Of a stretch of DNA of 64,000 nt, positions 43,438-54,000 are shown one piece after another. The translations under genes and the position numbers were made by a program. Source of the stretch: Notospermus geniculatus (lineage: Eukaryota > Nemertea > Pilidiophora > Heteronemertea > Lineidae); contig NMRB01001653.1 of NCBI GenBank assembly GCA_002633025.1, forward strand, positions 33,995-97,994. Reading direction: 5' to 3'. Positions within the stretch are counted from its first letter, which is position 1, and each line of letters begins with the position of its first letter. The notes under the pieces were generated by a model. It was not told the origin of the DNA. It made no database searches and was given only the letters and a program-made list of their open reading frames with translations.

Positions 43438-43826
43438 CGAGAGGTTGAGAAATCGCTCCATTAACGGTAACACTAACGTAAGGCCAGGTAAAAAATTACT
43501 TGTTTAGCGTCCGGGCACTTTAGTTTTTCAGGGTCGGGAGGGAGGTTTTTATTTTTATTTTTGTAGTAGCTTTTAGCTGAAAAGATAGGTCAAAAACAAA
43601 TGATTTTTTAAATATTTTCAAATTTTAGAGTAGGCAATTTTTTAATGGAAAATGCATTACAAAAAAATTCAGGGGTCTTGGCATTTTTCAGGTCGGGAGG
43701 GGACGCTAAAACAAGTATTTTTTTATGTGGCCTAACGTTATTTTTTTACATTGCAAATGTATACATCAGAAATAGTGTTAGCATTAGTGTTATCGTTAAC
43801 GGAACGGTTTCTTAACCTCTCGATTA
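43438..43826. mobile_element. Inverted-repeat element with a nested element, unit 4
   Basis: The outer ends CGAGAGGTTGAGAAATCG and the inverse ending TTTCTTAACCTCTCG pair. The corresponding site in units 1 and 2 (GTACAATATGGTAAC) is uninterrupted. It contains the nested element 43482-43732. Confidence 0.8.
43482..43732. mobile_element. MITE with TAA target duplication, GGCCACATAAA ends
   Basis: GGCCAGGTAAAAAATTACTT pairs with AAGTATTTTTTTATGTGGCC; TAA flanks both sides. A relative with TTA flanks is at 44797-45287. The TWA target suits PIF/Harbinger. Confidence 0.8.
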
Positions 43827-43855
43827 TGGTAACAGATCCGTAACTTTCACTGATT

Positions 43856-43927
43856 TCATTCCTCCGGTGACAACAGCATAGTGGAAAAAGCAGCCCATAT
43901 AAAACATCCCTGGTTCACGAGGTCCAT
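43856..43927 (-). CDS. Signal-peptide-like first exon, LamG/PAN gene copy D
   Basis: The ATG in ACACCATGGACC context opens a frame beginning MDLVNQGCFIWAAFSTMLLS, a plausible secretion signal. After residue ~20 small indels change the frame relative to A and B, which suggests the coding part of this exon ends near there. The nested element at 43438-43826 lies in its intron. Confidence 0.45.
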   Translation of the reverse strand: MDLVNQGCFIWAAFSTMLLSPEE

Positions 43928-44544
43928 GGTGTTACTCACCTATCACTCGGGATTGTCCTCCGTGCGGACCCTTCAGCATCACCAGAATCACCAAGTAGTG
44001 GTACATGGCTTGTATCATTTCCGCAATGGCATTAAGACGTAAAGGATGTGAAATCTGATCAGACCGAGCAAGCACTCACAAACCAGAGGACGTTGATAAT
44101 TTGAGGTAGTGTCAGAGGTATAGTCTCGCGCAACCAGCCCCTCGTTCATACTCCGAGGTTGTCAGACCGAGGGTCTGGCACAGAACAAAATTCTGATTGT
44201 AATTGGGTGAGTGACCTTATTCCGATGATTCAAAATCAGAGGAGTTTCTGATTGGCTAGTCACTACCAATGCATCATGGGTCTCAAAAGTTGCTGACGTA
44301 GGTTGCAGGAGGAATACGGCTGCGCCCAGAGAACTTGAAGCGTGCTATGTGAATCGCCTCAATTTGTATTGTCAAGTCAATTTTTTGTAGTGTCTTTCAA
44401 TCGAATTTCAGGCAAGTATGTTAATATTCTTTCGATTCGGGAGGAAATTATACTATAAAAAGTGCGGTAGGCCTAACAGCAAGGGCTACAAAATACAGTA
44501 GTTTTACTCGCATGCTGCATGCTTTTTGCATTGATTGTGCATGT

Positions 44545-44607
44545 ATGCAGTGCAGTGCAGTGCAGTGCAGTGCAGTGCAGTGCAGTGCAGTGCAGTGCAG
44601 TGCAGTG
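44545..44607. repeat. (GCAGT)n microsatellite
   Basis: About twelve uninterrupted copies of the pentamer. Confidence 0.95.
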
Positions 44608-44741
44608 TAGTTGTGTTCTACGTCATCGTCGGTAGATTGTCCGCCATGATGGTTTTACAAGTCAAAGTAACCATAAGGACCAGACTCTAAAATTGGAAAT
44701 CGCAAGAGTCTGGTGGCACGAAACTAGGGTAGTGTCAGAGA

Positions 44742-45420
44742 TACAGTGGAACCTCTCTATTAAGGACACCTCTGGGACTGACAAATGATGTCCTTAGGCC
44801 ACATAAATAAAATAAAATAACTTGTTTCTCATCAGAACATTGGTGAAGGTAAGGTCCGTCAGGGCAATTTATATTTTATATTTTATATTTAAATTTCTAG
44901 GAATTTTACGGAGAAAGATAGAGCAGGGCAATTTATAATTTTCTTTTTGAAGAAAATGTACATCAAAGTGCAACAGTTCGGGGCCATGAAGGTCGGCCCG
45001 GGAATAGGGAGACCACACACACATGGCAAATTCAGGACTGTCACAAATAATGTTTACAACCTGTCAGTGTCAGGTTGCCAGAAGTGACTTTTTACACGTC
45101 ATGCTGCCCTGGAAAATGAGTGTTTTTTATCTTTGAAAATACAAATTTTTATTCAGCTGTATTTATTTTGTCAGGCCGGCCCATTTACAATTTATATTTT
45201 GAAAATATAAAATATAAAAAAAATATCCACCCGGCACGAAAAATCCGTCCGGCCCCTGATGAGAAACAAGTATTTTTTTATGTGGCCTTAATTGAGAGGA
45301 ATGTTGATTACTCATGTCAAAATGAATACATGTAGATATGGTGAATTTGGGACTGAAGTTAGGTGTCCTTAATAGAGAGGTGTCCTCCTGGCAGAGGTGT
45401 CCGCTAAGGGGACACCACTT
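44742..45420. mobile_element. Element with CAGTGGAACCTCTCTATTAA ends (pogo-like)
   Basis: CAGTGGAACCTCTCTATTAA, then GGACACC, starts at 44742; the inverse GGTGTCCTTAATAGAGAGG is at 45362-45380. This type of end is typical of pogo/Tc1-like elements, known from family patterns. It is interrupted by the 491-bp MITE at 44797-45287. A truncated copy of the same end is at 33533. Confidence 0.6.
44797..45287. mobile_element. 491-bp MITE with TTA target duplication
   Basis: GGCCACATAAATAAAATAAA pairs with TATTTTTTTATGTGGCC at the right end, and inner arms TTGTTTCTCATCAG and CTGATGAGAAACAA also pair. TTA flanks both sides (44794-44796 and 45288-45290). Related to 43482-43732. Confidence 0.85.
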
Positions 45421-45422
45421 AA

Positions 45423-46004
45423 AGATAATGTATCACGGGTATTTTCGCGGGCCACGAAATTCATTGATTATTTACATTTTATTTGTTTGTGTCCTGTCTT
45501 TCTTTGTCTTATGAGTAATTTGTTGGTGGCATGCCTGTCTAGAAATTCTTTTGATACCGAAAGTATTCAATTTGGTGAGTTGGCATGTCCCAAAAGTCCA
45601 AAATAACATAATGTAAACATCAATGTTTACAAACATTGAATGTAAACAATGAAGTCGTGATACATCATCTTTAAGCTTTCAAATCAGTTTTTTCCCATCA
45701 AGACTCGGGTCGTGTTTTGAAATCTTTTTTCATTAATAATAAATAAATAAATTTAAAGATAATGTATCAGGACTTCATTGTTCACATTCAATGTTTGTAA
45801 ACATGAATGTTTACATTATGTTATTTTGGACCTTTGGGACATGCCAACCCACCAAACTGAATACTTTTGGAATCAACAGAATTTCTAGACAGGCATGCCA
45901 GCAATAAATTACTCATAAGACAAAGAAAGCCTGGGCCCATTACAAACAAAATGTAAATAAACAATGAATTTCGTGGCCCGCGAAATTACCCGTGATACAT
46001 TAAC
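45423..46004. mobile_element. 582-bp long-hairpin element with TTAA flanks
   Basis: The left arm (45423-45675) and right arm (45753-46004) are inverse over ~250 bp with a spacer of only ~75 bp. Shared words include TAATGTATCACGGGTA, TAACATAATGTAAACAT and TCTAGACAGGCATGCC or their complements. TTAA is repeated at 45419-45422 and 46005-46008. A transcript would fold into a very long double strand. Confidence 0.9.
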
Positions 46005-46039
46005 TTAAAATGACCCTTGAAATATAGAGCCAAAGTTAA

Positions 46040-46562
46040 GCAAATACTGTTGATGACCAAAAAAAATCCTGTTGGGCCATTTTTCCCCATAGGGTGGCCA
46101 AAATGGCCCACAGCTATTGGTGCAAAATGATTAAACATTGTGTGAGGTCAAATGCTTGAATAAACTCTGGGTTAAAGGTAAAAATTTACTCAAAAGGTAC
46201 TCTAACCCTGCTTTAACCCGGAGTAAACTATAAAATATGAAATTTTACTCAAAAGTAACTCTGGAGTCAGGTTAACCCGAGCCGGCAGCCATTTTGTTTC
46301 ACAAATGCATTACAAAATCTACTAGAGTTACATGTATGTTAACCTCTAGGGGTTAACTTTGAGTTACTCAGTTTGGAAGTCAAAGTCAAAGTAACGATTT
46401 CAACAATCCTGGAGAAGTGATTCTGGGATGATGGCTCATGTGATGATTTTCTTCCGTTTTTCAAGCTGAGGCACATCAGAGACGGAGATGTTAGAACACC
46501 AGCTTCTAGTGATAAGCTGGCTCACTTCCATCTCAGGTTCACTGATGAGCTGTTTCAGGAGG
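46040..46562. repeat. Dispersed long repeat, copy 2
   Basis: Matches 35097-35640 with small indels. Beyond 46562 the copies diverge. Its other half may be 48430-48600. Confidence 0.7.
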
Positions 46563-46903
46563 GAACACAACTGCAATTTGGTTGAAAAACGATTACAAAA
46601 TCCTTGTCCTTCTGCGAACACGACTGTTGTACAAGGTCCTTGTCCACTCCTGGTAACCTACAATGCAATATGAGATTAAAAATTGCTAAAGTAACTTGTT
46701 GAAAAATAATGGTTGTCTGGCAGCGTTGACCATCCTGGTGTGTCAGTGAACTCAACTGCCATTTTGGCCAAAAAAAAATATTAAAAGACAACCACTATGA
46801 CCTCTAGCCATGTGGGCCATTTTGCCCCACCTGCGATTTCTAGATAAACATGTCCATGTATGAAATTTTGCAAATCGGGCAGGAAGTTTAACCTGCCATT
46901 TTT

Positions 46904-47955
46904 AGCTCACCCGTGAGCTCTTACAATGGTGCAGCGTCCGTCGTCGTCCGTTAGCAGGGCACGTTTTGTAACCGCTGGGGTATTGATCTGAAACTTGGTA
47001 CATATATATACCCCTAGGTCAGATGACCTATGACACCAAGTTTCAGTCCGATTCGATTCTTGGCTTGGCCTCCAGGGGGCCAAAACCAAAAACACAAAAA
47101 GTGCAATAACTCCTGAACTAATGACTTGATCATCTCCAAATTTTTATCATAGGTGTATCATATTAGGATACATAACATATATAACGGGTTTTTGATTTGA
47201 CCTACTTTTCAAGGTCACAGAGGTCAAAGTTCGACAAAAGTAACGAACCTGCCACAGTTCTTTGTTTTTTCACCGAGCGTCTTCATATCTTGCATAAACG
47301 TGTATTAGAGGGATACCTTCAAACTTACCGAGTTTCGGCACGATCGGACATCCAATACGGCCGCCAGGTGGCGTAACCTGAAAATCTTCCAAGTGCTATA
47401 AACTCACGAACGGCTTGACCCAGAGTGCTCAAACTTGATATTTACCTCCCTCTAGATGACCTTTACAAGCACGTCAAATTTCGGCCTGATTAAACTTCCA
47501 ATATGGCCGCCAGCTGGCGTAACCCGAAAATCATCAAATGTGCTATAACTCAGGAACGACTTGACCCAGAGCGATCAAATTTGATATGTAGGCCTACCTC
47601 CTACTAGATGACCTTTACAAGCACGTCAAATTTCGGCCTGATTGAGGTTCCAATATGGCCACCAGGTGGCGTAACCCGAAAATCATCAAATGTGCTATAA
47701 CTCAGGAACGACGTGACCCAAGCAATCAAACTTGATATTTACCTCCTTCTAGATGACCTTTATGTGCATGTGAAGTTTTGGCCCGATTGGACATCCAATA
47801 TGGCCGCCAGGTGGCATAAACTGAAAATCATTGAAGTCCTACAACTTGGGAATGACTTACCCAGATTGCTCATATAACTGATACACCTCTCTCTGTCATT
47901 ACACTATTATGTCCAATTGGGTGAGCACATGATCCATGGACCATTTCATTTATCA
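46904..47955. mobile_element. TTTAGCTCACC dispersed element, ~1.05 kb
   Basis: It starts TTTAGCTCACCCGTGAGCTC and ends GGGTGAGCACATGATCCATGG, then ACC. The outer AGCTCACCC and GGGTGAGCA words are inverse. A second left end is at 57551 and a second right end at about 60018-60048. I recall this kind of repeat as widespread in marine invertebrate genomes. Its transposon class is not clear and it has no open frame of note. Confidence 0.65.
47352..47830. repeat. ~148-bp tandem repeat inside the TTTAGCTCACC element
   Basis: Units begin CCAATATGGCCGCCAG at 47352, 47498, 47650 and 47795, so periods are 146, 152 and 145 bp. Each includes TGCTATAACTCAGGAACGAC and TAGATGACCTTTACAAGCAC. Confidence 0.9.
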
Positions 47956-48112
47956 CTTTCTACCAAACAGGAATGCAATACCATTCGAACTTTTGAGTAA
48001 CGGTCCCACAACAAACACACTTTCCTCTGATACTTACAGTAGCCCGAATAAGTTCCAGTATCTGTAAAAATACTACTTTTTTAACATTCCGTTGTGTATT
48101 CAATGTTTTTAG

Positions 48113-48267
48113 GTAGGTTTCGAAATCAAACGATAAACGTAAACGTTAACGACAACGTTATTTTTGTACCGAAAATGCAATATAAAATCTGGTTAATGTG
48201 TAGTACGAAAAATAACGTTGTCGTAAAGTTTACGTTTATCGTTTGATTTCGAAACCCCCCTACTAAG
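48113..48267. mobile_element. Hairpin MITE, GGTTTCGAAATCAAACG arms
   Basis: GGTTTCGAAATCAAACGATA pairs with TATCGTTTGATTTCGAAACC; the arms run ~55 bp around a ~40-bp loop. Confidence 0.85.
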
Positions 48268-48429
48268 GAACTAAGTACGAACTCTTTCGAATCCCTACGC
48301 AATTGCTTGTACAACGGTCAGAAATTCATCCGCCTTGAACAATGCATTTGCACTGTGCAAAAGTAGTACCGGTCTAGGCATTCCAGAGTTTAATGTGTCA
48401 TTGAACTCTGGGGACGAGATTGGCTGTTG

Positions 48430-48600
48430 TGAAGGGGAAGAAGTACCACGCTTGTCAAAAAGATGGCAGTACAGCAAACCTAGTATATGGGGGGTGGGGC
48501 ATATTACCTGAGAGGGCCATTTTGCCCCACTCCCCCCTACTAGTTTTGTATACATACACTCGTAGATTCTCTCTACGTAGTACCTGACGACTGAGGTATC
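48430..48600. repeat. Dispersed repeat matching 36355-36500
   Basis: Shares GGGGGGTGGGGCATATTACC and TACTAGTTTTGTATAC; see 36355. Confidence 0.65.
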
Positions 48601-48836
48601 GTAGAGTGTATCCTTGGCCGCGTTCACGATTACTTCCACTGTGCTTCCCCGTGCTTGTCTCTCAGGAAAGAAATGACATGCGCAGTGAAGGGGAGTAAAG
48701 GAACGATTTCGGGCTGGCTCTTCGGGGAAAGTGTCATGGCGGTCTGTTCGTCTGCTATGCGGGAATTAAAATATTGACATTGGCCTAGGCCCTAGATGAC
48801 AAATGATGGTGGAGTTGCAGCGCAGAAAAAGACTTA

Positions 48837-49340
48837 CAGTTAAGTCCGAATTTATTCATACCCCATGAAAAATTACAGAAAAATATTTAGAAAATACCTA
48901 TCAGTTGAACTGACACGGCTCTGGCTTCATTTTATGACATATAGTCGAAATGTACAGAGATTGAAATATATTGTCAAAATATCACGAAGATATCACAATT
49001 TCAAAATATCATGGAAAACCTAACTTTTGAAAATTTCAGATATTTGATTCGAAATTGATTTCATATCATACAACCTTATCATGGAACCTTTGTGAAGAAA
49101 TAGTGGCGTTAATATACCTCTTCGTTTTTGCGGCATAATTTTGAAAAACTGCATGATTTTGACCCCTTTTTCTTCACTTTTTGCCATTTATTCAAATTAC
49201 TGTCTCATATGACTGAACAAGTCAGAAAATTAGGTGGAATCTTTTTTCTTTTGACTATGTGGGCCTGATGGCATTCGAAATTTTTCTAAATATTTTTCCT
49301 ATAATTTTTCATGGGTTATGAATAAATTCGGGCTTAACTG
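48837..49340. mobile_element. 504-bp Tc1/mariner-like MITE
   Basis: The left end CAGTTAAGTCCGAATTTATT is the near-exact inverse of AATAAATTCGGGCTTAACTG at the right end. TA flanks both sides (48835-48836 and 49341-49342). The CAGTT-type end closely follows the Tc1 pattern. No transposase remains. A solo right end sits at 50829-50892. Confidence 0.9.
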
Positions 49341-50130
49341 TATGTTGACCTTTGTTTTGATTGATATGTATTTCATCTCCCGGAGCGTTCTTACCCCGGT
49401 TATGGCCAATAGGCCATCATCCAAGTAGATTTGTGCGAGAAATCGATTCCTAAAACGATAGACTACGTGCCATCTTGTAACGATGCATTCTGGGATACTT
49501 CCCGAATAGCCCACCCCCAAGGGTAGGGCTACTTGGAACAGGCCCGAGCTAGCACGAATGGTGACCTCATCACCAAACCGAACGCTGTCGTGGAGGCACG
49601 AGCAGGCACGGTGGAAGTAAACGAACGCGGCCTTTGCATGAGGACCTCCCAAACTTAAATGTGTCCACGTGACCCATGAACTCGTGACACTGTTCAAGGA
49701 AAACATTTCGACAATGCACTGACCTCGTCTCCATTTTACTATAAATTAGGCAGAGAAGAAAAACAATAGGATTATGCCCTATAAACATCTCGGCACTCTT
49801 ATCTCGACCCCTACGAAACGGGTTTCACAGGGGTCCGATGGGTCGGTGGAGCCTGAGGGATGTAAATGTAGTTGGGGTCCGTGTAACGTACATGTACATT
49901 TACTCCCGAAAAGAGACTGCGCACCACGCACACCGACTTTCCCGACGTTTACCGAAGTTTACCGACGTTTTCCGAAGTTTACCGACGTCAGTTTTAAACC
50001 AGGTGATTTTGTTCCCCAAAAGACAGCAGAGCTCGTTGGCTTTTCGTGTCAGACCGGAAGCAAACCACCATGCTGGCATCATGCGAACAAAATTTACGAT
50101 ATGAATTCCTTTCGTCATCAACCTCGACTT
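49341..50130. repeat. Direct duplication, copy 1 of 2
   Basis: Repeated at 50893-51985, where a SINE has been inserted. It includes the TTTACCGACG decamer block (about 49935-49990) and the flank AGACCGGAAGCAAACCACC shared with the LamG/PAN units. Confidence 0.8.
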
Positions 50131-50892
50131 TTATTCAACTGCTTAGTAAAGCCTAGGTCACAAATGCACCGGGCGCCGTACGATTTATTCCCCACCCAGC
50201 GGTTTGCTGTGGATTTCAGAGACTGAAACTCGGATCTAAGATGAATCATGCCGAAATCGCCTCAATAGATAGGCGGAAAGTAGGCTGGATCAAACTGGGC
50301 ACCGTAGAAATTGGCTAAAATGTCTCTTTTTACTCGCCGTACGGGCCCCGGAGTGGATATGTGACTGGGGCTTAAGCTATACTCTGTCGTCTGCGTTCGA
50401 ACCCGCAACTTCTGCGAAGTCGCGGTGAATACACTTCTCATTCTGTTGAAATCACCGAACTGCTCATTTTGTCAGCGCGTCGCCCGATCCACCGATTTAG
50501 ATCACTGGGAAGGGTGTGACGGAAAACACAACACTGATGTCATCATCACCATATACTTTATCTGCTTGTTCTTCTATATATACATCGGTAATGGCTTCAT
50601 GAACGCCTCTTTAGCGTTTTACCCTCCAAAACATAGCCTGGGGCTACTCCAACCTGTCTTTTGTTACTCACTCATCCACCGTAAGTTCATGGCTAATGTG
50701 CCTTTCTTTGTTCCGCATTATCCATTCAAAAAAGCAATACTATAGACAATAAGATTACCGTCAGTGTTGAATTGTTGAAATGAGGCATAAAGGCAGGATT
50801 ACAAATACATAGAATAATACACTCTACTTGAATTTTTCTAAATATTTTTCCTATAATTTTTCATGGGTTATGAATAAATTCGGGCTTAACTG

Positions 50893-51985
50893 TATGTTGA
50901 CCTTTGTTTTGATTGATATGTATCTCATCTCCCGGAGCGTTCTTACCCCGGTTATGGCCAATAGGCCATCATCCAAGTAGATTTGTGCGAGGAATCGATT
51001 CCTAAAACGATAGACTACCTGCCATCTTGTAACGATGCATTCTGGGATACTTCCCGAATAGCCCACCTCCAAGGGTATTGCCACTTGGAACAGGCCTGAG
51101 CTAGCACGAATGGTGACCTCATCACCAAACCGAACGCTGTCGTGGAGTTAAAGTTAAAGTTAAAGTTTGGGTTTATAGTCTGATATCAACAACGGTAGAG
51201 GTGTCATCAGACTTCACACTTTAACCCCAGTCTATCCTGAAACCTTTCAGTAGAACTCAGATGAGCTGCTCATTCAGCGCATACAATCTGAGCATTTCCG
51301 ACCGGTACCCATTTATACACCTGGGTGGAGAGAGGCCAGTAAGGCAAAGAGACCTGCCCAAAGTCTCACGCCAGCAGCGGGATTCGAACCCGGGATCCTC
51401 TGACCGCTAGTCGGAGGCCCGAACCACTACACCACCGTGGAGGCACGAGCAGGTACGGTGGAAGTAAACGAACGCGGCCTTTGCATGAGGACCTCCCAAA
51501 CTTAAATGTGTCCACGTGACCCATGAACTCGTGACACTGTTCAAGGAAAACATTTCGACAATGCACTGACCTCGTCTCCATTTTACTATAAACTAGGCAG
51601 AGAAGAAAAACAATAGGATTATGCCCTATAGCCTAAACATCTCGGCACTCTTATCTCGACCCCTGCGAAACGGGTTTCACAGGGGTCCGATGGGCCGGTG
51701 GAGCCTAAGGGATGTAAATGTAGTTGGGGTCCGTGTAACGTACATGTACATTTACTCCCGAAAAGAGACTGCGCACCACGCACACCGACTTTCCCGACGT
51801 TTACCGAAGTTTACCGACGTTTAACGACGTTTTCCGAAGTTTACCGACGTCAGTTTTAAACCAGGTGATTTTGTTCCCCAAAAGACAGCAGAGCTCGTTG
51901 GCTTTTCGTGTCAGACCGGAAGCAAACCACCATGCTGGCATTATGCGAACAAAATTTACGATATGAATTCCTTTCGTCATCAAAC
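50893..51985. repeat. Direct duplication, copy 2 of 2
   Basis: Second copy of 49341-50130, interrupted by the SINE at 51148-51435. Part of the first copy (about 50131-50828) separates them. Confidence 0.8.
51148..51435 (-). mobile_element. tRNA-derived SINE with AACTTT tail, precise insertion
   Basis: On the minus strand: a tRNA-like head with GGTGGTGTAGTGGTTCGGGC (box A-like) and CGGGTTCGAATCCC (box B-like), a ~200-bp body, and a tail of repeated AACTTT. CGTGGAG flanks both sides (51141-51147 and 51436-51442), and the copy at 49588-49595 shows the empty site. The clean duplication indicates LINE-driven insertion after the local duplication. Confidence 0.9.
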
Positions 51986-52217
51986 TACACGCAGCATTGG
52001 GGATTCCCCAAGGGGGTTCCCAAAACATCGATGCAGGATAATGCTACAATATGTGGTTCTATGGTTCTATACACCACGCACGCCTGTAAATGAGGTTGCA
52101 CTATATTTCGGCCGAACTGTGTGTGAGTAGCGGTGCATACCGTGCGGCTTTAACTTCACATTCACTTACTCATAGTATAAGACCAAAACGTTCCAATTTG
52201 ACTCATGAGACCAGGAC

Positions 52218-52223
52218 TTTATT
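52218..52223 (-). terminator. Polyadenylation signal AATAAA, copy E
   Basis: Same context as in copies B-D (GGACTTTATTTTCTAACC on the plus strand), ~65 bases after the stop codon because of the TACATG tract. Confidence 0.5.
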
Positions 52224-52247
52224 TTCTAACCGATACTCGCTTTAGTC

Positions 52248-52288
52248 AGTACATGTACATGTACATGTACATGTACATGTACATGTAT
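52248..52288. repeat. (TACATG)n microsatellite
   Basis: About six to seven copies, next to the stop codon of the copy-E PAN exon. Confidence 0.95.
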
Positions 52289-52527
52289 TCACAACCTTTC
52301 TGGGGGTTCAACTTGTCTTGGTGGAAATCTAAAATAAAACGAACCATTTGTAATATTTGGTAATATCTGACAAGTTTTATCCGTGAGGCGGAACGACTCG
52401 CAGAGTAAATTCCATATGCAGACAGCAGCGCAGGCTATCCTCGAAGCTACACTGATATTTTCAGTGTCAATGGTGATTTGGTTTTCACCCAGAGTCTTTT
52501 CTAATGTCGTAGTGAACGTGAATCCTG
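52289..52527 (-). CDS. PAN/apple-like terminal exon, isolated copy E
   Basis: Intact frame with RIACAAVCIWNLLCESFRL and CQILPNITNGSFYFRFPPR and a TGA stop. The sequence upstream diverges within ~15 bases of the acceptor (TCTTATATTTTCAG), and no LamG exon follows within the next few kb. It may be the 3' end of a gene with a long intron, or an orphan fragment. Confidence 0.5.
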
Positions 52528-52855
52528 CTGAAAATATAAGAAGAGTAGGCCTACAAACTGTACACAGTGCCGAATTTCTACGCAATATCGACACTGTCAT
52601 CGAACGGCATCCGCCATTTTGATTTTGGCGGCGGCGGATGGATATGTGATCACGCCTCACATATCACAAGCATGATACTCAGCGAAAATCAGAACCTTGC
52701 GCGTAAACAACTACCGTATATTCACGCCTAAGCTTCTCCCTCAATCGATGAGTGACGACTTTGAAATGAACAGTAATAAATATATATTTCCCTGAACTTT
52801 ATGAAGTGAAATGTATATAACATCTGGGATATATTTGGTCACGTGGGTAAACAAA

Positions 52856-52996
52856 ATGGACGTGGCCATGGACTACCTTGGTCTCAGAATAAATGAAAAA
52901 TCTCGAGATATCTTGCCACAAATTGATTCTGCTTTACAAATATTTTTATTGTGTCTTGCATCTAAGGCTCATTTTTACTTAGGCAGGCCTAAATAA
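52856..52996 (+). CDS. Small ORF, 46 codons, duplicated
   Basis: It starts at an ATG in AAAATGG context, beginning MDVAMDYLGLRINEKSRDIL, with a hydrophobic stretch (ALQIFLLCLASKAHFYL) near the end. The copy at 55529-55669 keeps the frame with two changes (S to Y, G to D). It could be a first exon or chance. No domain is recognised. Confidence 0.25.
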   Translation: MDVAMDYLGLRINEKSRDILPQIDSALQIFLLCLASKAHFYLGRPK

Positions 52997-53271
52997 CATC
53001 ATTTAAAATGAAAAATCTCGAGATATCTTGCCACAAATTGATTATGCTTTACAAATATTTTTATTGTGTCTTGCATCTAAGGCTCATTTTTACTTAGGCA
53101 GGCCTAAATAACATCATATGTCTTCTTGTGGACGTATAGCCTTGCACTAGATCTACTGCGCATGGTGACGCTTCTTTATTGAGTGAGCGGGCGACCGCTC
53201 CACAATGACAAGGAATTCAAACACATATTATTGCGCTGCACTTCATTTTAACATGGCGAAGGCTGATCGAT

Positions 53272-53302
53272 TCTAGAGGGTGTTATTAGGAACGCCCTCT
53301 AG
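53272..53302. repeat. Short palindrome CTAGAGGGTGTT
   Basis: CTAGAGGGTGTT pairs with AACGCCCTCTAG across six bases; also present in the duplicate at 55831-55861. Possibly a transposon end or footprint. Confidence 0.6.
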
Positions 53303-53548
53303 TGTCAAGAAGAAGACTACTGACAGAAAATTCGGTCTCCCAACGACTAGACTGGTACCCGGTCGTAACGAATTTACATCCTACTTTTGACAGGACCGGT
53401 CCTGCCTAGGACCTTCGTGAATCTGATTGGCCGGTACTAGCACAGCTGATAAGTATATGAACCATTATGTTGATACCGTTTGTATTTTTAACCACTTCGT
53501 GATTGGTGGATTTCCTGGGTCAAATGTAGGTCACCTTCTGTCTGCATA

Positions 53549-53690
53549 CAGGTGTAAAGGTTTTTAGTGTCCCCTGTAAAAAGTGTCCACTTCTATTGTT
53601 GAATGACGGAATAAGCGGCATGCGTATACAAACCAATTGTCCGAGATTAGAATGTAACAATAGGATCTTTTGTTCATTCCGTTTTTCTGC
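53549..53690. mobile_element. Truncated hairpin MITE, CAGGTGTAAAG family
   Basis: Left end CAGGTGTAAAGG and body as in 56107-56277; the right terminus is missing. Confidence 0.7.
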
Positions 53691-53801
53691 CCATTACTCC
53701 AGAGACGGCGGTCACCTCCCCTTACCTTTGATGTGGGGAGGTGCAATTAGCATGTTTACTCATAGATTAGACGCCATTAATTATGCAAACAGAAGATGAA
53801 G

Positions 53802-53906
53802 ATGGCGTCCTCCGACCCCGGCCTCCGACTCGCCGTCGCAGTCCTCGCCAAAAGGCATCGAAAAGTTGCGATTGGGCGTCGGCTATGCCTCAAAAGAAGA
53901 TTTTAA
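53802..53906 (+). CDS. Small ORF, 34 codons, in GC-rich context
   Basis: It starts at the ATG of AAGATGGCGTCC, a context typical of housekeeping promoters (YY1-like) and of strong initiation. The frame opens MASSDPGLRLAVAVLAKRHR and continues basic. It might be the first exon of an unrecognised gene. Confidence 0.2.
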   Translation: MASSDPGLRLAVAVLAKRHRKVAIGRRLCLKRRF

Positions 53907-54000
53907 GACGGCGTTAAGGCATCGAACTGTTTATTTGCACAGTTAACTGCTGTGTATGCAGTAAGCGTATAGTCTTGAATGCACGTCTAGCTCATTAATT

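Larger units (their letters stand above)
40285..44110. repeat. Tandem gene-bearing unit 4, partial, with assembly gap
   Basis: It starts like unit 3 and retains the LamG exon (broken by Ns), minisatellite and first exon. Beyond about 44110 the match to other units is lost, although the decamer block recurs at 49.9 and 51.8 kb. Confidence 0.7.
52748..53700. repeat. Direct duplication, copy 1 (matches 55434-56240)
   Basis: From GTGACGACTTTGAAAT onward the two blocks match, including the small open frame, the CTAGAGGGTGTT palindrome and a reversed piece of the LamG/PAN unit (about 53330-53540). Copy 1 has an extra 115-bp tandem duplication (52891 and 53006). Confidence 0.85.
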
